From: Raineya sp.
Lineage (GTDB): Bacteria > Bacteroidota > Bacteroidia > Cytophagales > Thermonemataceae
DNA length: 64,000 nt
Assembly: GCA_025454915.1 (NCBI GenBank)
Contig: JALONN010000001.1
Location: 434,001-498,000, forward strand
Direction of reading: 5' to 3'
In this document: piece by piece, positions 51,856 through 60,450 of the stretch
Position numbering within the stretch: the stretch's first letter is position 1
How the letters are laid out: every line of letters starts with the position of its first letter
Notes under the pieces: generated by a model
Told to the model about the DNA's origin: nothing
Databases searched by the model: none
What the model saw: the letters and a program-made list of their open reading frames with translations, nothing else
Translations under genes and position numbers: made by a program

Positions 51856-54402
51856 ATGAGCAAAAGCCGATTTTCAAGTATCTTTGAATTACCTATACAA
51901 AACATTCACACAAACAAAAAACTCTTCCAAAATCGTTCTGAAGATTTTTCAAAAGCTACTTTTGATAAAATCATCAACGAAGGATTTGATAAATCTAGGG
52001 ATCCGATTGAAGTTTGGTTTGATGGAAATAAATATATTGTTATTTCAGGGCATTCACGTTTTGCAGCAGCTCAAAATCTTTATAATGCAGGTCAGGAAGA
52101 TTTGTCTACTTTGCCTGTCAAACAATTTTTGGGTGATTTGGATGATGCAATAGCATACGCAACACTAGAAAGTAACCGTTCAGGAACGGCAGAAGGTTTG
52201 TTGTCAGATGTGAGGGCTTTTAAAAAAGCTTTAAAGTCTGGTTGTAATAAAGATTGCCTTAAAGGTCTTTTTAAAACCGAATCTTACATTTCTTCATTAC
52301 AAAGGCTATCATATTTAGATGAAGAAGGTGAGTTTCTTAAAACTTTAAACAATCCTGGTGAGGCTAAAAACTTCACTAATCTTCAAAGGTATTCCGAATG
52401 GATGGGAGAGCTCAGAAAATTTTACGAAGATAAATTAACCAATAAGCACGAAAGAGAAATTTTTGATTTTCTGTTTATAGAAAGTGGTAAATTATTTAAA
52501 AAAGAGGAATTTTTTAATTTAATAGAAAAAGCTGTAAATCATATTACTTTCGATTCAAGCAAACCTTTAAACCTTAAAAACTATCATTCAAAATCTGTTT
52601 ATCAGATTTATGCCGAAACAGAACTAGAGCAAATAGAAAAAGATATAGAAGAGCTCAAAAGCCTTTTAGATGTAAAAAGAAAATTGTTGGCAAGAACTGA
52701 AAAACAAGACCGCAGAAACGAAATAGAAGCAGAAATAACAGGTTTAAATAGGAATATAGTTAAGAAAATAGAGGATTTAGATAGAATCAAGCAAAATGCT
52801 AAAGAAGCAGATAAAATGCAGTTAGATTTATTTGCCTCTCCTAGTGTAGAAGTTTCTTCAAAAGAAAATACAGAAGAAAAAGTTTCTTCTGAGGAAAATA
52901 AAGAAGAAAAAATTTCTTCAAACGAAAAACCCAAAAAAGAACCTTGGGAACTTACATGGAAAGATTATAATGAAGAATATTATGATTTTTCCAAAGTAAG
53001 AGATGATTTAATAAAGAAATTTGATGAAGATATAAAAAATAAGCCTAAAAATGTAACTAATGAGGATTTTAGAAAAGAATGGTGGAGTATTTACAATCCA
53101 CATAAAAAAGCAGTAAAGGATGCTTTAGAAAAAGGAAAAGATGTTCCTCAAGAAGTATTGGCTGAATATCCTGAACTAATAAATAATCCTATTACAGAAG
53201 AAAAAGAAGAAGAAAAAACTATGGAGCCTGAAAATAAAAATAATCGTGTGTATAAAATCAATTCAGATGGCAAAGCTGAATTATACTTTGATTATAACGA
53301 CTATAAAAGCCTTTCTAATGATGATAAGAAGAAAATTAAAAGCTACTTTTTATTTTCCCGTCCAAAAGGTGCATGGATTAGTAAAGGCAAATTCTATGGT
53401 TCCTACATGGTTGAAAAAATTGTGAAGGAATTAGGTTTTTCTTTAGAAGGTAAAGATGAACGTAAAACCTATGAGGAGAAAATAGAGCAAAAACTTGGTA
53501 ATGCTGAGAAAAGAGCTGATCGATTCGAAGCTAAATCAGCCAAATCAGAAAAGAAAGCTGAAAGTTTACAAGCTGAATTTAACAAATATCGTAAAGATTG
53601 GTCCTGGCTCACTCAGCCCTTCGTCAATACTTCAGGAGGTAGAGCATTTCAAAAGAGTAAGGATCGAGTAATGAATAAATATGAAAAAGGTTTTGAGGAA
53701 TACAAAAAATCAGAGTATTACCAGGATAGAGCCGAAACATCAAAACATTACGCCAAGGATTTACAAAGGCAATTTGAGGATAAAGATTATTTGATGCGAA
53801 AAATCAAAGAAGCTACAAAATCAATCGAAAAATGGGACACATGGCTTCCTGGTTACATTGAAAAAGCTGAAACCATGGAAGAAGGAGATCCTAGAAAGTT
53901 AAAAATTGAATTAGCTTTTGATGAATATAAAGAAACAGTACAAAGAAAAGCTTTTTTAGTAGCCAAATTGGAAGAATTAAAGGAAAAGGGTGTAAGATTC
54001 TTTGATAAAGAAAACATGAAGGGTGCTACTTATATCAATGCCAAAGGTAATGGTGATAGATGGTTTAAAGTGTATAGGTTAAATCCTACAACGGTTACTC
54101 ATTCCTGGTTTGTTGGCGACTGGAAATCCCTCTATTCGGAGATATTAGATTTTGTTACAGATGATGATGATTATACTGTAATACCTAAATCTTACACTAA
54201 TTCGGGTAAACCTTATGATTTTCAGATAATAAAAAACGAAAAAACAGAAGAGAAACCTGAAAAACAAGAAAAGTTTGATTCAGTTGAAAAACCGTCCATT
54301 GCTCAACGCATTGCAGATTTGAAAGTTATCTTGGAATTGGACGAAACAGACGAAAAAATAAAACAAAGAATTGCAGATTTAGAACTAATAAACTCTTTAT
54401 AG
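51856..54402 (+). CDS. ParB-like/DUF3560-like multi-domain protein
   Basis: The product is 848 residues. Residues about 8-110 have the ParB/Spo0J N-terminal pattern (RDPIEVWFDGNKYIVISGHSRFAAAQNL, GHSRF box). A coiled coil follows (about 255-320), then an acidic linker with KVSSEENKEEKISS repeats. At about 570-640 the run RADRFEAKSAKSEKKAESL ... FQKSKDRVMNKYEKG resembles DUF3560. The order is nuclease/CTPase-like, linker, DUF3560 and C-terminal part. Such proteins are common on conjugative and phage elements; here it heads the second transcription block. It could help genome segregation or replication. Confidence 0.75.
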   Translation: MSKSRFSSIFELPIQNIHTNKKLFQNRSEDFSKATFDKIINEGFDKSRDPIEVWFDGNKYIVISGHSRFAAAQNLYNAGQEDLSTLPVKQFLGDLDDAIAYATLESNRSGTAEGLLSDVRAFKKALKSGCNKDCLKGLFKTESYISSLQRLSYLDEEGEFLKTLNNPGEAKNFTNLQRYSEWMGELRKFYEDKLTNKHEREIFDFLFIESGKLFKKEEFFNLIEKAVNHITFDSSKPLNLKNYHSKSVYQIYAETELEQIEKDIEELKSLLDVKRKLLARTEKQDRRNEIEAEITGLNRNIVKKIEDLDRIKQNAKEADKMQLDLFASPSVEVSSKENTEEKVSSEENKEEKISSNEKPKKEPWELTWKDYNEEYYDFSKVRDDLIKKFDEDIKNKPKNVTNEDFRKEWWSIYNPHKKAVKDALEKGKDVPQEVLAEYPELINNPITEEKEEEKTMEPENKNNRVYKINSDGKAELYFDYNDYKSLSNDDKKKIKSYFLFSRPKGAWISKGKFYGSYMVEKIVKELGFSLEGKDERKTYEEKIEQKLGNAEKRADRFEAKSAKSEKKAESLQAEFNKYRKDWSWLTQPFVNTSGGRAFQKSKDRVMNKYEKGFEEYKKSEYYQDRAETSKHYAKDLQRQFEDKDYLMRKIKEATKSIEKWDTWLPGYIEKAETMEEGDPRKLKIELAFDEYKETVQRKAFLVAKLEELKEKGVRFFDKENMKGATYINAKGNGDRWFKVYRLNPTTVTHSWFVGDWKSLYSEILDFVTDDDDYTVIPKSYTNSGKPYDFQIIKNEKTEEKPEKQEKFDSVEKPSIAQRIADLKVILELDETDEKIKQRIADLELINSL

Positions 54403-54405
54403 ATT

Positions 54406-55470
54406 ATGACAAAGTACGAACAAGCGGTAGAATCTATTAATCGTTCCTACCAAAACAAAGATATTACAAAAGCTGAAAGAGATGAAAAGCTCAAAAAAGC
54501 TGAAAAATTCAAAGAGCCTAATGAAAAACCTGAGTTAAAAAAAGAAGCAAAAGTTTTAAAAAATAAAACAGGTACCAAAGCTGTAAATATAAAAACTGAT
54601 GCAACAGGGCAATTAAGAGCTTTTTACGTCCAAATTTACAATGGAGAGGAACAAGTTTTAGAATCAAAGGATTTTTCAAATATTGAAAAAGCTGAAGAAT
54701 GGGCAAATAAGAAATTGAATGATTCTCCCGAACCCAAAAAAGAGGAATCAAAACCAAAAGAATCTAAAAATAATAAAATTGTCAAAGATTTTTTAACAGG
54801 AAGCGAGGCTTCTTTTGAAAAAGTAGTTACGCATCCTAGAATCGATCAGGTTTTAGAAGTAATAAGGCTTGAATATGCAATTTCACCAAAAACAGATTTG
54901 CAGATTATCAAAGTAGGAAATCAAATTCTTTTTGAAAAAGAAGGTGAAATATTACCCGATTTTAAAGCCCTTGAAACTTCAAAAGGTTATGAAGTATATT
55001 CATTAAAAACTGAATCAGTAAACAAACTAGAAAAATCGCTCAGAGAGCCACAGAAAGAATCTAAACCTGAGCCCAAAGAAAAACCCAAAGCCCAAAAGGC
55101 AAAAGGCACAGGCAATGCCCTTATAGATGATTGTAAGGATAAAATTAAAGTTTTCCAGCAAGAACAAAAAGAGAAAAAGGCTGAAATTGTAAGAAAAGAA
55201 CTGATTGCCCAAGCCTCTACTCCTGAGAAAAAACAGGAAATTGAGGAAATGACAGTTTCAGAAGTATTGCAAAAAGCTAATCCTAAACCTCGTATAGATG
55301 TTCTCTCTAAGGAGAGAATTAAAGCTCTTGCAAAGCAAAATATTTCTAATAGATTGAAAAAACTTGCTAAAAAAGAGCAAATAGAGGTAAGTGAAGAAGA
55401 TTTGGATGAAATCAGCGAAAAGACGTATAATGTTTTAGATGAACAAATTGATAGACTTTTTAAAAAATAA
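54406..55470 (+). CDS. Low-complexity K/E-rich protein
   Basis: The product is 354 residues with K/E/P-rich linkers (EPKKEESKPKESKNNK; KPEPKEKPKAQKAKGTGNAL) and a helical C-terminal half. A short domain at about 45-105 (VNIKTDATGQLRAFYVQIYNGEEQV) may be folded. Three bases from the previous gene. No family recognised. Confidence 0.65.
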   Translation: MTKYEQAVESINRSYQNKDITKAERDEKLKKAEKFKEPNEKPELKKEAKVLKNKTGTKAVNIKTDATGQLRAFYVQIYNGEEQVLESKDFSNIEKAEEWANKKLNDSPEPKKEESKPKESKNNKIVKDFLTGSEASFEKVVTHPRIDQVLEVIRLEYAISPKTDLQIIKVGNQILFEKEGEILPDFKALETSKGYEVYSLKTESVNKLEKSLREPQKESKPEPKEKPKAQKAKGTGNALIDDCKDKIKVFQQEQKEKKAEIVRKELIAQASTPEKKQEIEEMTVSEVLQKANPKPRIDVLSKERIKALAKQNISNRLKKLAKKEQIEVSEEDLDEISEKTYNVLDEQIDRLFKK

Positions 55471-55483
55471 AAAATAATATTGT

Positions 55484-56119
55484 ATGAAAGAGCACGGAAA
55501 TAAAAAACTAATCCACGAAAAATATCTTTCTGATAAAGGCATTTCTCCTGATGAATTGCCAAAAGAATTGAAAGAAGTACATGAATCACTTAAAGATGCT
55601 AAAAAAGAGGATTTTGAGGAAACTCAAAGAGCCTCAATTTTACTCATGGAGGCAATTCAAGAGTATTTGTATGATACCGAATTTGAAGAAATAGGAGAAG
55701 TTTTGGCAGATCATGAAGAACGTATTTCCAACTTGGAAAAAGAAGAAGAAAAGGAAGAAACCAAAGAAGAAATTGAAGAAATTAAGGAAGAAATCGAGGA
55801 AATTAAAGAGGAAATTGAGAAAAAAGAAGAAAACCAGGAAGAAGAAAAAGAAGAGGAAACTGAAGAACAAGAAAGCCAGGAAGAAAAAGAACAGGAAACT
55901 CAAATAGAGGAACAAAAACCTCAAAAAAGTAAAGAAGAAGTTATTTTGGAAGAATTGTTTAAGAATGGTACAACTACCATCACCGAAAAAGATTTAAAGC
56001 TAAAAGGATTCCGTACAGGCTTTACTTCTAAACTTTCCGCAAGGGGTGGGAAATACGGAAGTTTTGAACTTGTGTCAAAGCCTTTTTCAAGAATTTACAC
56101 AATCAAGCAGATTGCTTAA
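55484..56119 (+). CDS. Acidic coiled-coil protein
   Basis: The product is 211 residues. Residues about 80-150 are almost purely E/K/I (EEIEEIKEEIEEIKEEIEKKEE), a long charged single helix or coiled coil. The C-terminal 55 residues (EVILEELFKNGTTTITEKDLKLKGF...) may be a small wHTH-like domain. Its end is 17 bases inside the convergent RHH gene. Encoded by a strongly purine-rich strand. Confidence 0.65.
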   Translation: MKEHGNKKLIHEKYLSDKGISPDELPKELKEVHESLKDAKKEDFEETQRASILLMEAIQEYLYDTEFEEIGEVLADHEERISNLEKEEEKEETKEEIEEIKEEIEEIKEEIEKKEENQEEEKEEETEEQESQEEKEQETQIEEQKPQKSKEEVILEELFKNGTTTITEKDLKLKGFRTGFTSKLSARGGKYGSFELVSKPFSRIYTIKQIA

Positions 56120-56288
56120 ATTGTTGTTGTTTTTTGTACTGAATAAATAAACTTCTCATAAAAGAAGAATAATTGGTACCGAGCGATGCAGCTTCTTCTT
56201 TTGCTTCATCATGTAAATCTTTAGGCATGTAAACGGTTGTTTCTTCAAAACAGCCGTTTTGCTTTTGGTTTTTATTTTTGTCAGGCAT
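56103..56288 (-). CDS. Small ribbon-helix-helix (CopG/Arc-type) repressor candidate
   Basis: The product is 61 residues. The pattern TTVYMPKDLHDEAKEEAASLGTNYSSFMRSLFIQYKK has a beta strand, helix, turn, helix layout with the GTNYSSF turn of RHH proteins. It overlaps the 3' end of the acidic coiled-coil gene. A strong palindrome lies just upstream of its start, between it and the rightward gene at 56452, which fits autoregulation and control of the next block. Confidence 0.7.
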   Translation of the reverse strand: MPDKNKNQKQNGCFEETTVYMPKDLHDEAKEEAASLGTNYSSFMRSLFIQYKKQQQFKQSA

Positions 56289-56332
56289 AAAAAGATGTTT
56301 TTACAAAAATAAAAAAATAATAAATATCTAAG

Positions 56333-56370
56333 CGTATTATACGGGTTTTGTAAGCGTATGGTACGCTTAC
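56333..56370. promoter_or_regulatory. Palindromic operator upstream of the RHH gene
   Basis: CGTAT-T-ATACG (56333-56343) and GTAAGCGTA/TACGCTTAC with 3-base spacer (56350-56370) share the core AGCGTA. RHH proteins bind short palindromic boxes of this kind. The site separates the leftward RHH gene from the virion-like block. Confidence 0.75.
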
Positions 56371-56404
56371 TTTTGTTTGTCAGGTATTGATTAAAAGACT
56401 GTTT

Positions 56405-56430
56405 GTGAGCTAAATTTGTGTTAGGTAGTT
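56405..56430 (+). promoter_or_regulatory. Weak match to the element promoter motif
   Basis: GTGAGC (start 56405) and GTGTTAGGTAGTT (start 56418), 13 bases apart, 22 bases ahead of the gene at 56452. It resembles the other two sites only in the second box. Confidence 0.3.
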
Positions 56431-56451
56431 AGCCAAACAAATTCAGCTTTT

Positions 56452-57021
56452 ATGTTAGACATGCTTTTGAAAATGATTCCTGAAAATCCAGGTCAAAAAA
56501 TTTCTGATTTCATCAAAAAGAAAGAAGAAGAATTAGGTGGTAAAATTAATATTTCTATTCATAGAACTTTCATCCAGGAGAAAAAAGAGTATAAAATACT
56601 TGGTACCATTTTCTTGATGAATCCTTCCAAAGATTTTACAAAAAAAGAAGGAGATAAAGAAATTATAATTATTCGTCAAGGACAATCAGGACCATTGCCT
56701 GACTTTAAAAATTCTGTTATTTCTGATTTAATTATCAAAATGTTAGAAAACGAACCCATGCTTCAAATGGCGTTAGGTTTCATTAACATAGAGGAAAAGC
56801 TAGAAGAAATGTATGTGAAATTACAAGAAGTAAAAGATGCTGAGGTAAGATTTAACATTCATTTTGATTCTGTAATCAATGAAACCATCATTACCCTAAA
56901 AATGTATTCTCCTGAAAATGTACTTTTAAATAAAGAATCTTTTTCGCTTGATGAATGGCTAAAAACAGCTTTAGAAAATAAGGAAGAAATGGGTAATTAC
57001 ATACAACACTTTTTAGGATAA
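56452..57021 (+). CDS. Hypothetical protein opening the virion-like block
   Basis: The product is 189 residues, soluble, mixed alpha/beta (MLDMLLKMIPENPGQKISDF). No family recognised. First gene after the RHH operator. Confidence 0.6.
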   Translation: MLDMLLKMIPENPGQKISDFIKKKEEELGGKINISIHRTFIQEKKEYKILGTIFLMNPSKDFTKKEGDKEIIIIRQGQSGPLPDFKNSVISDLIIKMLENEPMLQMALGFINIEEKLEEMYVKLQEVKDAEVRFNIHFDSVINETIITLKMYSPENVLLNKESFSLDEWLKTALENKEEMGNYIQHFLG

Positions 57022-57024
57022 AAA

Positions 57025-58122
57025 ATGATGGGATATTCGCAAGTAATTGAGGCGTGTGCAAATCTTTACGGGCTCACTAAAGATGATATTCTGAAAAAAA
57101 AACAGGGTAATGTAAATGCTAATTTAGCAGAATGCAAAGCACTTGTAATTTATGCGTTTAGACAACATTTAAAGCTATCATTTGGGCAAATAGGCAAAAA
57201 ACTTAATAGAGCTCGCCAAACTATCCATCAGGAATTTCAATATGCTACAACTTTGCATGAAAATAGTGAAAAGTTTAGAGATAATTACTTGCAAATCACT
57301 TCAATTTATCCAACAAACACCAATACAGAAAATATGGAAGACAACTTAAACCAGGAGCAAAAAGAAAATTCTTTTAATGAAGAAACTCAGGAGCAAGAAG
57401 TTTCGAAGGAAGAAGTAGAGTATGCAGCCAAATACTCTGAAGAAAACCCAAGCGAACAGGTAAAAGTTGAATCAATAGCCATTGAAGAAAGCCCACTTGC
57501 TCAACCTGTTAAAACACGAAATTTAAACACATTAGTCACAACTAACACCCAAACACTAGGCAATACAGATGCCTTGGATGAATTAGAACAACTAGAGGCA
57601 CAAGTAAGAGAAGAAACAAACAAAGTTCAACCAGGGCAAGAAGAAATACCTGAAATGAAGTTTGAAACGGCTCAAACTGAAAACACAAAAGAGGTTGAAA
57701 TTAAAGTTGATCCTGAAACAGCAGCCTTTGGAGCAGATGCCATTTTAAATATTGTAAATTTCTTATCCGTTGAGGCTACTCATTACTATTCCAAAGTTCC
57801 TGAGCAAGAAGTTAGAGAAGCCGCAAAGAATGGAGAGGTTCCTAAAAATGCCCCAAAAATTACCCAAGAGTTTAATGATAGCACCAAAAAGAAGTTAGAA
57901 ACCAATGCTACTGAAAAACTCAATAAACTTGTAAGAGAACCATTAAAGAAAGTTTTACAGACTAACAATGTAAAAGTAAGCCCTGAAATGGCTTTGGTAT
58001 TTGGATTTATCATGTTTATGGGTTCTATGGTAATGACCGCTAGGAGTATGCGAAAAGATGCAGATTATTTTTTAGAAAAATTAAGAGAAGAAAATAAAAT
58101 TAAAACTCAAGAAGTAAAATAA
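57025..58122 (+). CDS. DnaA-domain-IV-like HTH protein with C-terminal membrane segment
   Basis: The product is 365 residues. Residues about 4-80 (VIEACANLYGLTKDDILKKK ... LAECKALVIYAFRQHLKLSFGQIGKKLNRARQTIHQEFQYA) match the layout of DnaA domain IV, the DnaA-box-binding HTH. A long acidic, disordered middle (about 95-220) and helices follow, with one hydrophobic helix near residues 318-335 (MALVFGFIMFMGSMVMTARS). A DNA-binding domain tethered to a membrane fits a role at the virion membrane or replication site. Overlaps the next start (TAATG). Confidence 0.6.
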   Translation: MMGYSQVIEACANLYGLTKDDILKKKQGNVNANLAECKALVIYAFRQHLKLSFGQIGKKLNRARQTIHQEFQYATTLHENSEKFRDNYLQITSIYPTNTNTENMEDNLNQEQKENSFNEETQEQEVSKEEVEYAAKYSEENPSEQVKVESIAIEESPLAQPVKTRNLNTLVTTNTQTLGNTDALDELEQLEAQVREETNKVQPGQEEIPEMKFETAQTENTKEVEIKVDPETAAFGADAILNIVNFLSVEATHYYSKVPEQEVREAAKNGEVPKNAPKITQEFNDSTKKKLETNATEKLNKLVREPLKKVLQTNNVKVSPEMALVFGFIMFMGSMVMTARSMRKDADYFLEKLREENKIKTQEVK

Positions 58123-58499
58123 TGGCTTTTACACAAATATACACAGTAAAATTGGTTCGTTTGAAGCAAAATTCAAAAAACACCAAAAAAAGAAATCAAA
58201 TTTTGATAGACAAAAAAATAGATTATTCAGATTTGATTGTTTTAGAAAATGATACTGAAGGCGTTATCTCTGAAACAAATGCAAATATTTCTTTTGAAAT
58301 TGCATATGCTGTTTTTTGTGCATTATGTAAATACTCGAAAAAAAACGATGAGCATTTGCTTGTACCATTGATTTGTTTAGAGTTTTTCACAGATTCGGTT
58401 GTTTCAGATATTACCGATATTGAAGCAAGGAGAAAAGAGATAGAATCAAAATTCTTTTTTCATGTTATTGGAATTAACAATGTTATGTCTGAAAATTGA
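58122..58499 (+). CDS. Hypothetical protein
   Basis: The product is 125 residues, soluble, one to two cysteines in the middle (AVFCALCKYSKK). No family recognised. Overlaps the upstream gene by one base and ends just before the ATPase. Confidence 0.6.
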   Translation: MAFTQIYTVKLVRLKQNSKNTKKRNQILIDKKIDYSDLIVLENDTEGVISETNANISFEIAYAVFCALCKYSKKNDEHLLVPLICLEFFTDSVVSDITDIEARRKEIESKFFFHVIGINNVMSEN

Positions 58500-58501
58500 T
58501 T

Positions 58502-59290
58502 ATGGAACTCAGAGAGCCCATGATTATGATAGTAACGGGCAAAAAGGGTGTTGGCAAAACTTGGGTAACTCGAAAAGAGCTCGCCCACTCAGTGCTTAAA
58601 AACAAGCGTAAGGTGCTTATTTATGATGCCTCTATTGATCCCGAATTATCTAAATATAAAACCTTAGATAGAGCACATGTAAGTATGTATGCCAAAAGCA
58701 AGAAAGCAGATATTAGAAGGGTTGTGGCGGTTGATAAATTTAAACAAGAACTATCCATAGACGAAAAAAAAGAGCTTTTGAAAGAAATTGTTAAAAATTT
58801 TCATACAGGGGTTTTATTATTAGAAGATTTTAACAAATACATCACAAGCCCCACCGAATTACAAGAGTTACTTGGAACAATCGTAGCCAACAGGCAAAAG
58901 AATTTAGATATTATTATTCATTTTCAAAGCCTTAGAGCTGTTACTACAAGACTATTCCAAAATACGTTTTGTTTTAGACTTCACAAAGATTTAGAGCCCC
59001 CTGATACATTCAAAGAACGTTTGGCTGATAAATTTGAGATGTTTAAAATTGCAACGCTCATTGTAGATAATGAATATTTGAAAGACAACAAGCGTTTTTA
59101 TTTGTATGTAATCACAGATGATTATAAAATACAAGGAGCAACTACAGAACAATTTGCTGAGGCATGTATCAAATATTTATCGGCTTATCCTGCTACTCTT
59201 AAAAGGATTAAAGCTGAAAATGCTCTAAAAACAGACAAAGAAGCTGTAAGTTTCTTCATTGCAGATAGAGAAAAATTGTATTTGAGATAG
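58502..59290 (+). CDS. P-loop packaging-type ATPase (FtsK/HerA-like)
   Basis: The product is 262 residues from the ATG giving MELREPMIMIVTGKK. Walker A is TGKKGVGKTW (about 12-21); Walker B is TGVLLLEDFNKYI (about 101-113, DF then N). The sequence IIHFQSLRAVTTRLFQN contains a sensor-like glutamine. Small (about 30 kDa) ATPases of this type drive genome packaging in tailless membrane-containing phages; Zot-like export ATPases of filamentous phages are the alternative. It lies just before the capsid candidate. Confidence 0.75.
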   Translation: MELREPMIMIVTGKKGVGKTWVTRKELAHSVLKNKRKVLIYDASIDPELSKYKTLDRAHVSMYAKSKKADIRRVVAVDKFKQELSIDEKKELLKEIVKNFHTGVLLLEDFNKYITSPTELQELLGTIVANRQKNLDIIIHFQSLRAVTTRLFQNTFCFRLHKDLEPPDTFKERLADKFEMFKIATLIVDNEYLKDNKRFYLYVITDDYKIQGATTEQFAEACIKYLSAYPATLKRIKAENALKTDKEAVSFFIADREKLYLR

Positions 59291-59311
59291 TTTTTTTGAA
59301 TTTCTATAACG

Positions 59312-59355
59312 AACACTTTAAAGTCTGAAACATAAGCTTTAAGGTGTTTTTTTAT
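59312..59355 (+). terminator. Terminator after the ATPase gene
   Basis: Stem AACACTTTAAAG/CTTTAAGGTGTT with one G:T pair and a 13-nt loop, then T-rich sequence. Confidence 0.75.
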
Positions 59356-59374
59356 TTGTAAGGTTTTCTTACTT

Positions 59375-59396
59375 GTAAGGAATAGCGTGTTGTTAG
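59375..59396 (+). promoter_or_regulatory. Candidate element promoter, copy 2 (GTAAGG-N9-TTGTTAG)
   Basis: GTAAGG (start 59375) and TTGTTAG (start 59390), 15 bases start to start, as at 51782. It follows a terminator and precedes the membrane microprotein and capsid genes, so it probably drives the structural genes. Confidence 0.55.
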
Positions 59397-59465
59397 ATTC
59401 TTTCCCATGGGTGGGAGTTTTTGCAATTTGCTCACCAGAAACACGGAAATAAATTCTATTGCAAT

Positions 59466-59570
59466 ATGAATTGGAAAGACCTTTTATTAATTCTTTTGGT
59501 AGTGCTTGCAGGCGTAGCCCTGTATGATAAAGCAATCAAGCCCATGCTTGAACCAAAAAAAGAATCTTAG
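59466..59570 (+). CDS. Single-span membrane microprotein (34 residues)
   Basis: MNWKDLLLILLVVLAGVALY then DKAIKPMLEPKKES. One N-terminal membrane helix, short charged tail. Located between the late promoter motif and the capsid candidate. Very small membrane proteins are usual in membrane-containing phages. Short, so only moderate confidence. Confidence 0.65.
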   Translation: MNWKDLLLILLVVLAGVALYDKAIKPMLEPKKES

Positions 59571-59674
59571 AAAAATATAGATTCTTCGAAGCGAACCCCA
59601 AGCGAAAAAGTGGGAAGAACGGTGATGCCAAACCTACTACACAAATTGGCTGAATATTTTAATTCAATACAACA

Positions 59675-60388
59675 ATGACAAAGCCTAAAATCGCAAAAAC
59701 AGAAAGACAAGTAATGTTGGATATATACAGAAAAGAAGCCGAAAAAAGCTTCAATAATTTTGGTGGAGATGTAGATGAGTACGATGATGAGTACGATGAT
59801 GAGTACGATGATGAGTACGATGATGAGTACGATGATGAATTTGATCCTAAAATGGGAGCTGGTTCATTGAGTATTTCAGATAGATACATCACAATCAATA
59901 TTGCTTCTACTGCTGTAGCAAATGCCGTGGTGCCTTTGTTTGGTGCGTTCAAAAACTTGTACGCAACAGCTCCACAGTTCAATATTCCTGCGGGTGTTAC
60001 TGTATCGGTACCTGATAGCTCTTACGGGCAACTTTTGGCTGAAACTCAAAGTAATCCTTTTGTAGTAAAAGGAGTGCGTATGAGTACTTCAAACGCTGCT
60101 CAATTCTCTCAAAACCTTTTGTTTGTAACTGAACAAGCTGGTGGACGTTCTACTTCGGAGCCTCTGAACCCTGAACGTTTCCGTTCGGCTTATCAGCAAC
60201 AATCAACTATCATTGAAATGACGAAATTGTCTTTCTTGGTAGATGGTAACACTCGTATTGAGTTCACAGCTCTTCCAGGTGTACAAACTACTATTACTTT
60301 GACTGTAAATACTAAACTAGATTTAGGACGTGTAGCACAAGGTAAAAATGGTTTAGAAGTTGCTAAAAAGAAAAGACGTAGAAAATAA
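59675..60388 (+). CDS. Candidate major capsid protein with acidic repeat
   Basis: The product is 237 residues. An N-terminal helical part (1-32) is followed by EYDD repeats (33-56, see repeat entry). The remainder (about 60-225) is beta-rich with small and polar residues (ITINIASTAVANAVVPLFGA; IPAGVTVSVPDSSYG; TTITLTVNTKLDLGR) and ends KKKRRRK. Codons look enriched for the GCT, GTA and CGT expected in highly expressed genes. It lies after the ATPase and is followed by a strong terminator, the usual site of a major capsid gene. A jelly-roll fold is inferred only from appearance. Confidence 0.65.
   Translation: MTKPKIAKTERQVMLDIYRKEAEKSFNNFGGDVDEYDDEYDDEYDDEYDDEYDDEFDPKMGAGSLSISDRYITINIASTAVANAVVPLFGAFKNLYATAPQFNIPAGVTVSVPDSSYGQLLAETQSNPFVVKGVRMSTSNAAQFSQNLLFVTEQAGGRSTSEPLNPERFRSAYQQQSTIIEMTKLSFLVDGNTRIEFTALPGVQTTITLTVNTKLDLGRVAQGKNGLEVAKKKRRRK
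59774..59845 (+). repeat. Tandem 12-bp repeat GATGAGTACGAT
   Basis: Five exact in-frame copies (59774-59833) plus one diverged copy (GATGAATTTGAT, 59834-59845). They encode DEYD units, giving an acidic, tyrosine-bearing stretch near the N terminus of the capsid candidate. Copy number is likely variable between relatives. Confidence 0.95.
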
Positions 60389-60414
60389 GCTAACGGCTTA
60401 CAACCATTCAAAGC

Positions 60415-60446
60415 AAGTCAGCAAGGAATACTTGCTGACTTTTTTA
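60415..60446 (+). terminator. Strong terminator after the capsid candidate
   Basis: Perfect 11-bp stem AAGTCAGCAAG/CTTGCTGACTT, 5-nt loop, T6. Five bases before the next gene, so it would act as partial terminator, giving high capsid mRNA and lower amounts of the genes behind it. Confidence 0.9.
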
Positions 60447-60450
60447 CTTT

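Noticed and set aside
55640..55924. Minus-strand frame of almost pure Phe/Leu
   Set aside because: It is the complement of the Glu/Lys-rich coiled coil of the gene at 55484-56119, and so a composition artefact.
59659..59982. Minus-strand frame with SSYSS repeats
   Set aside because: It is the complement of the 12-bp repeat in the capsid candidate gene; no start context or homology.
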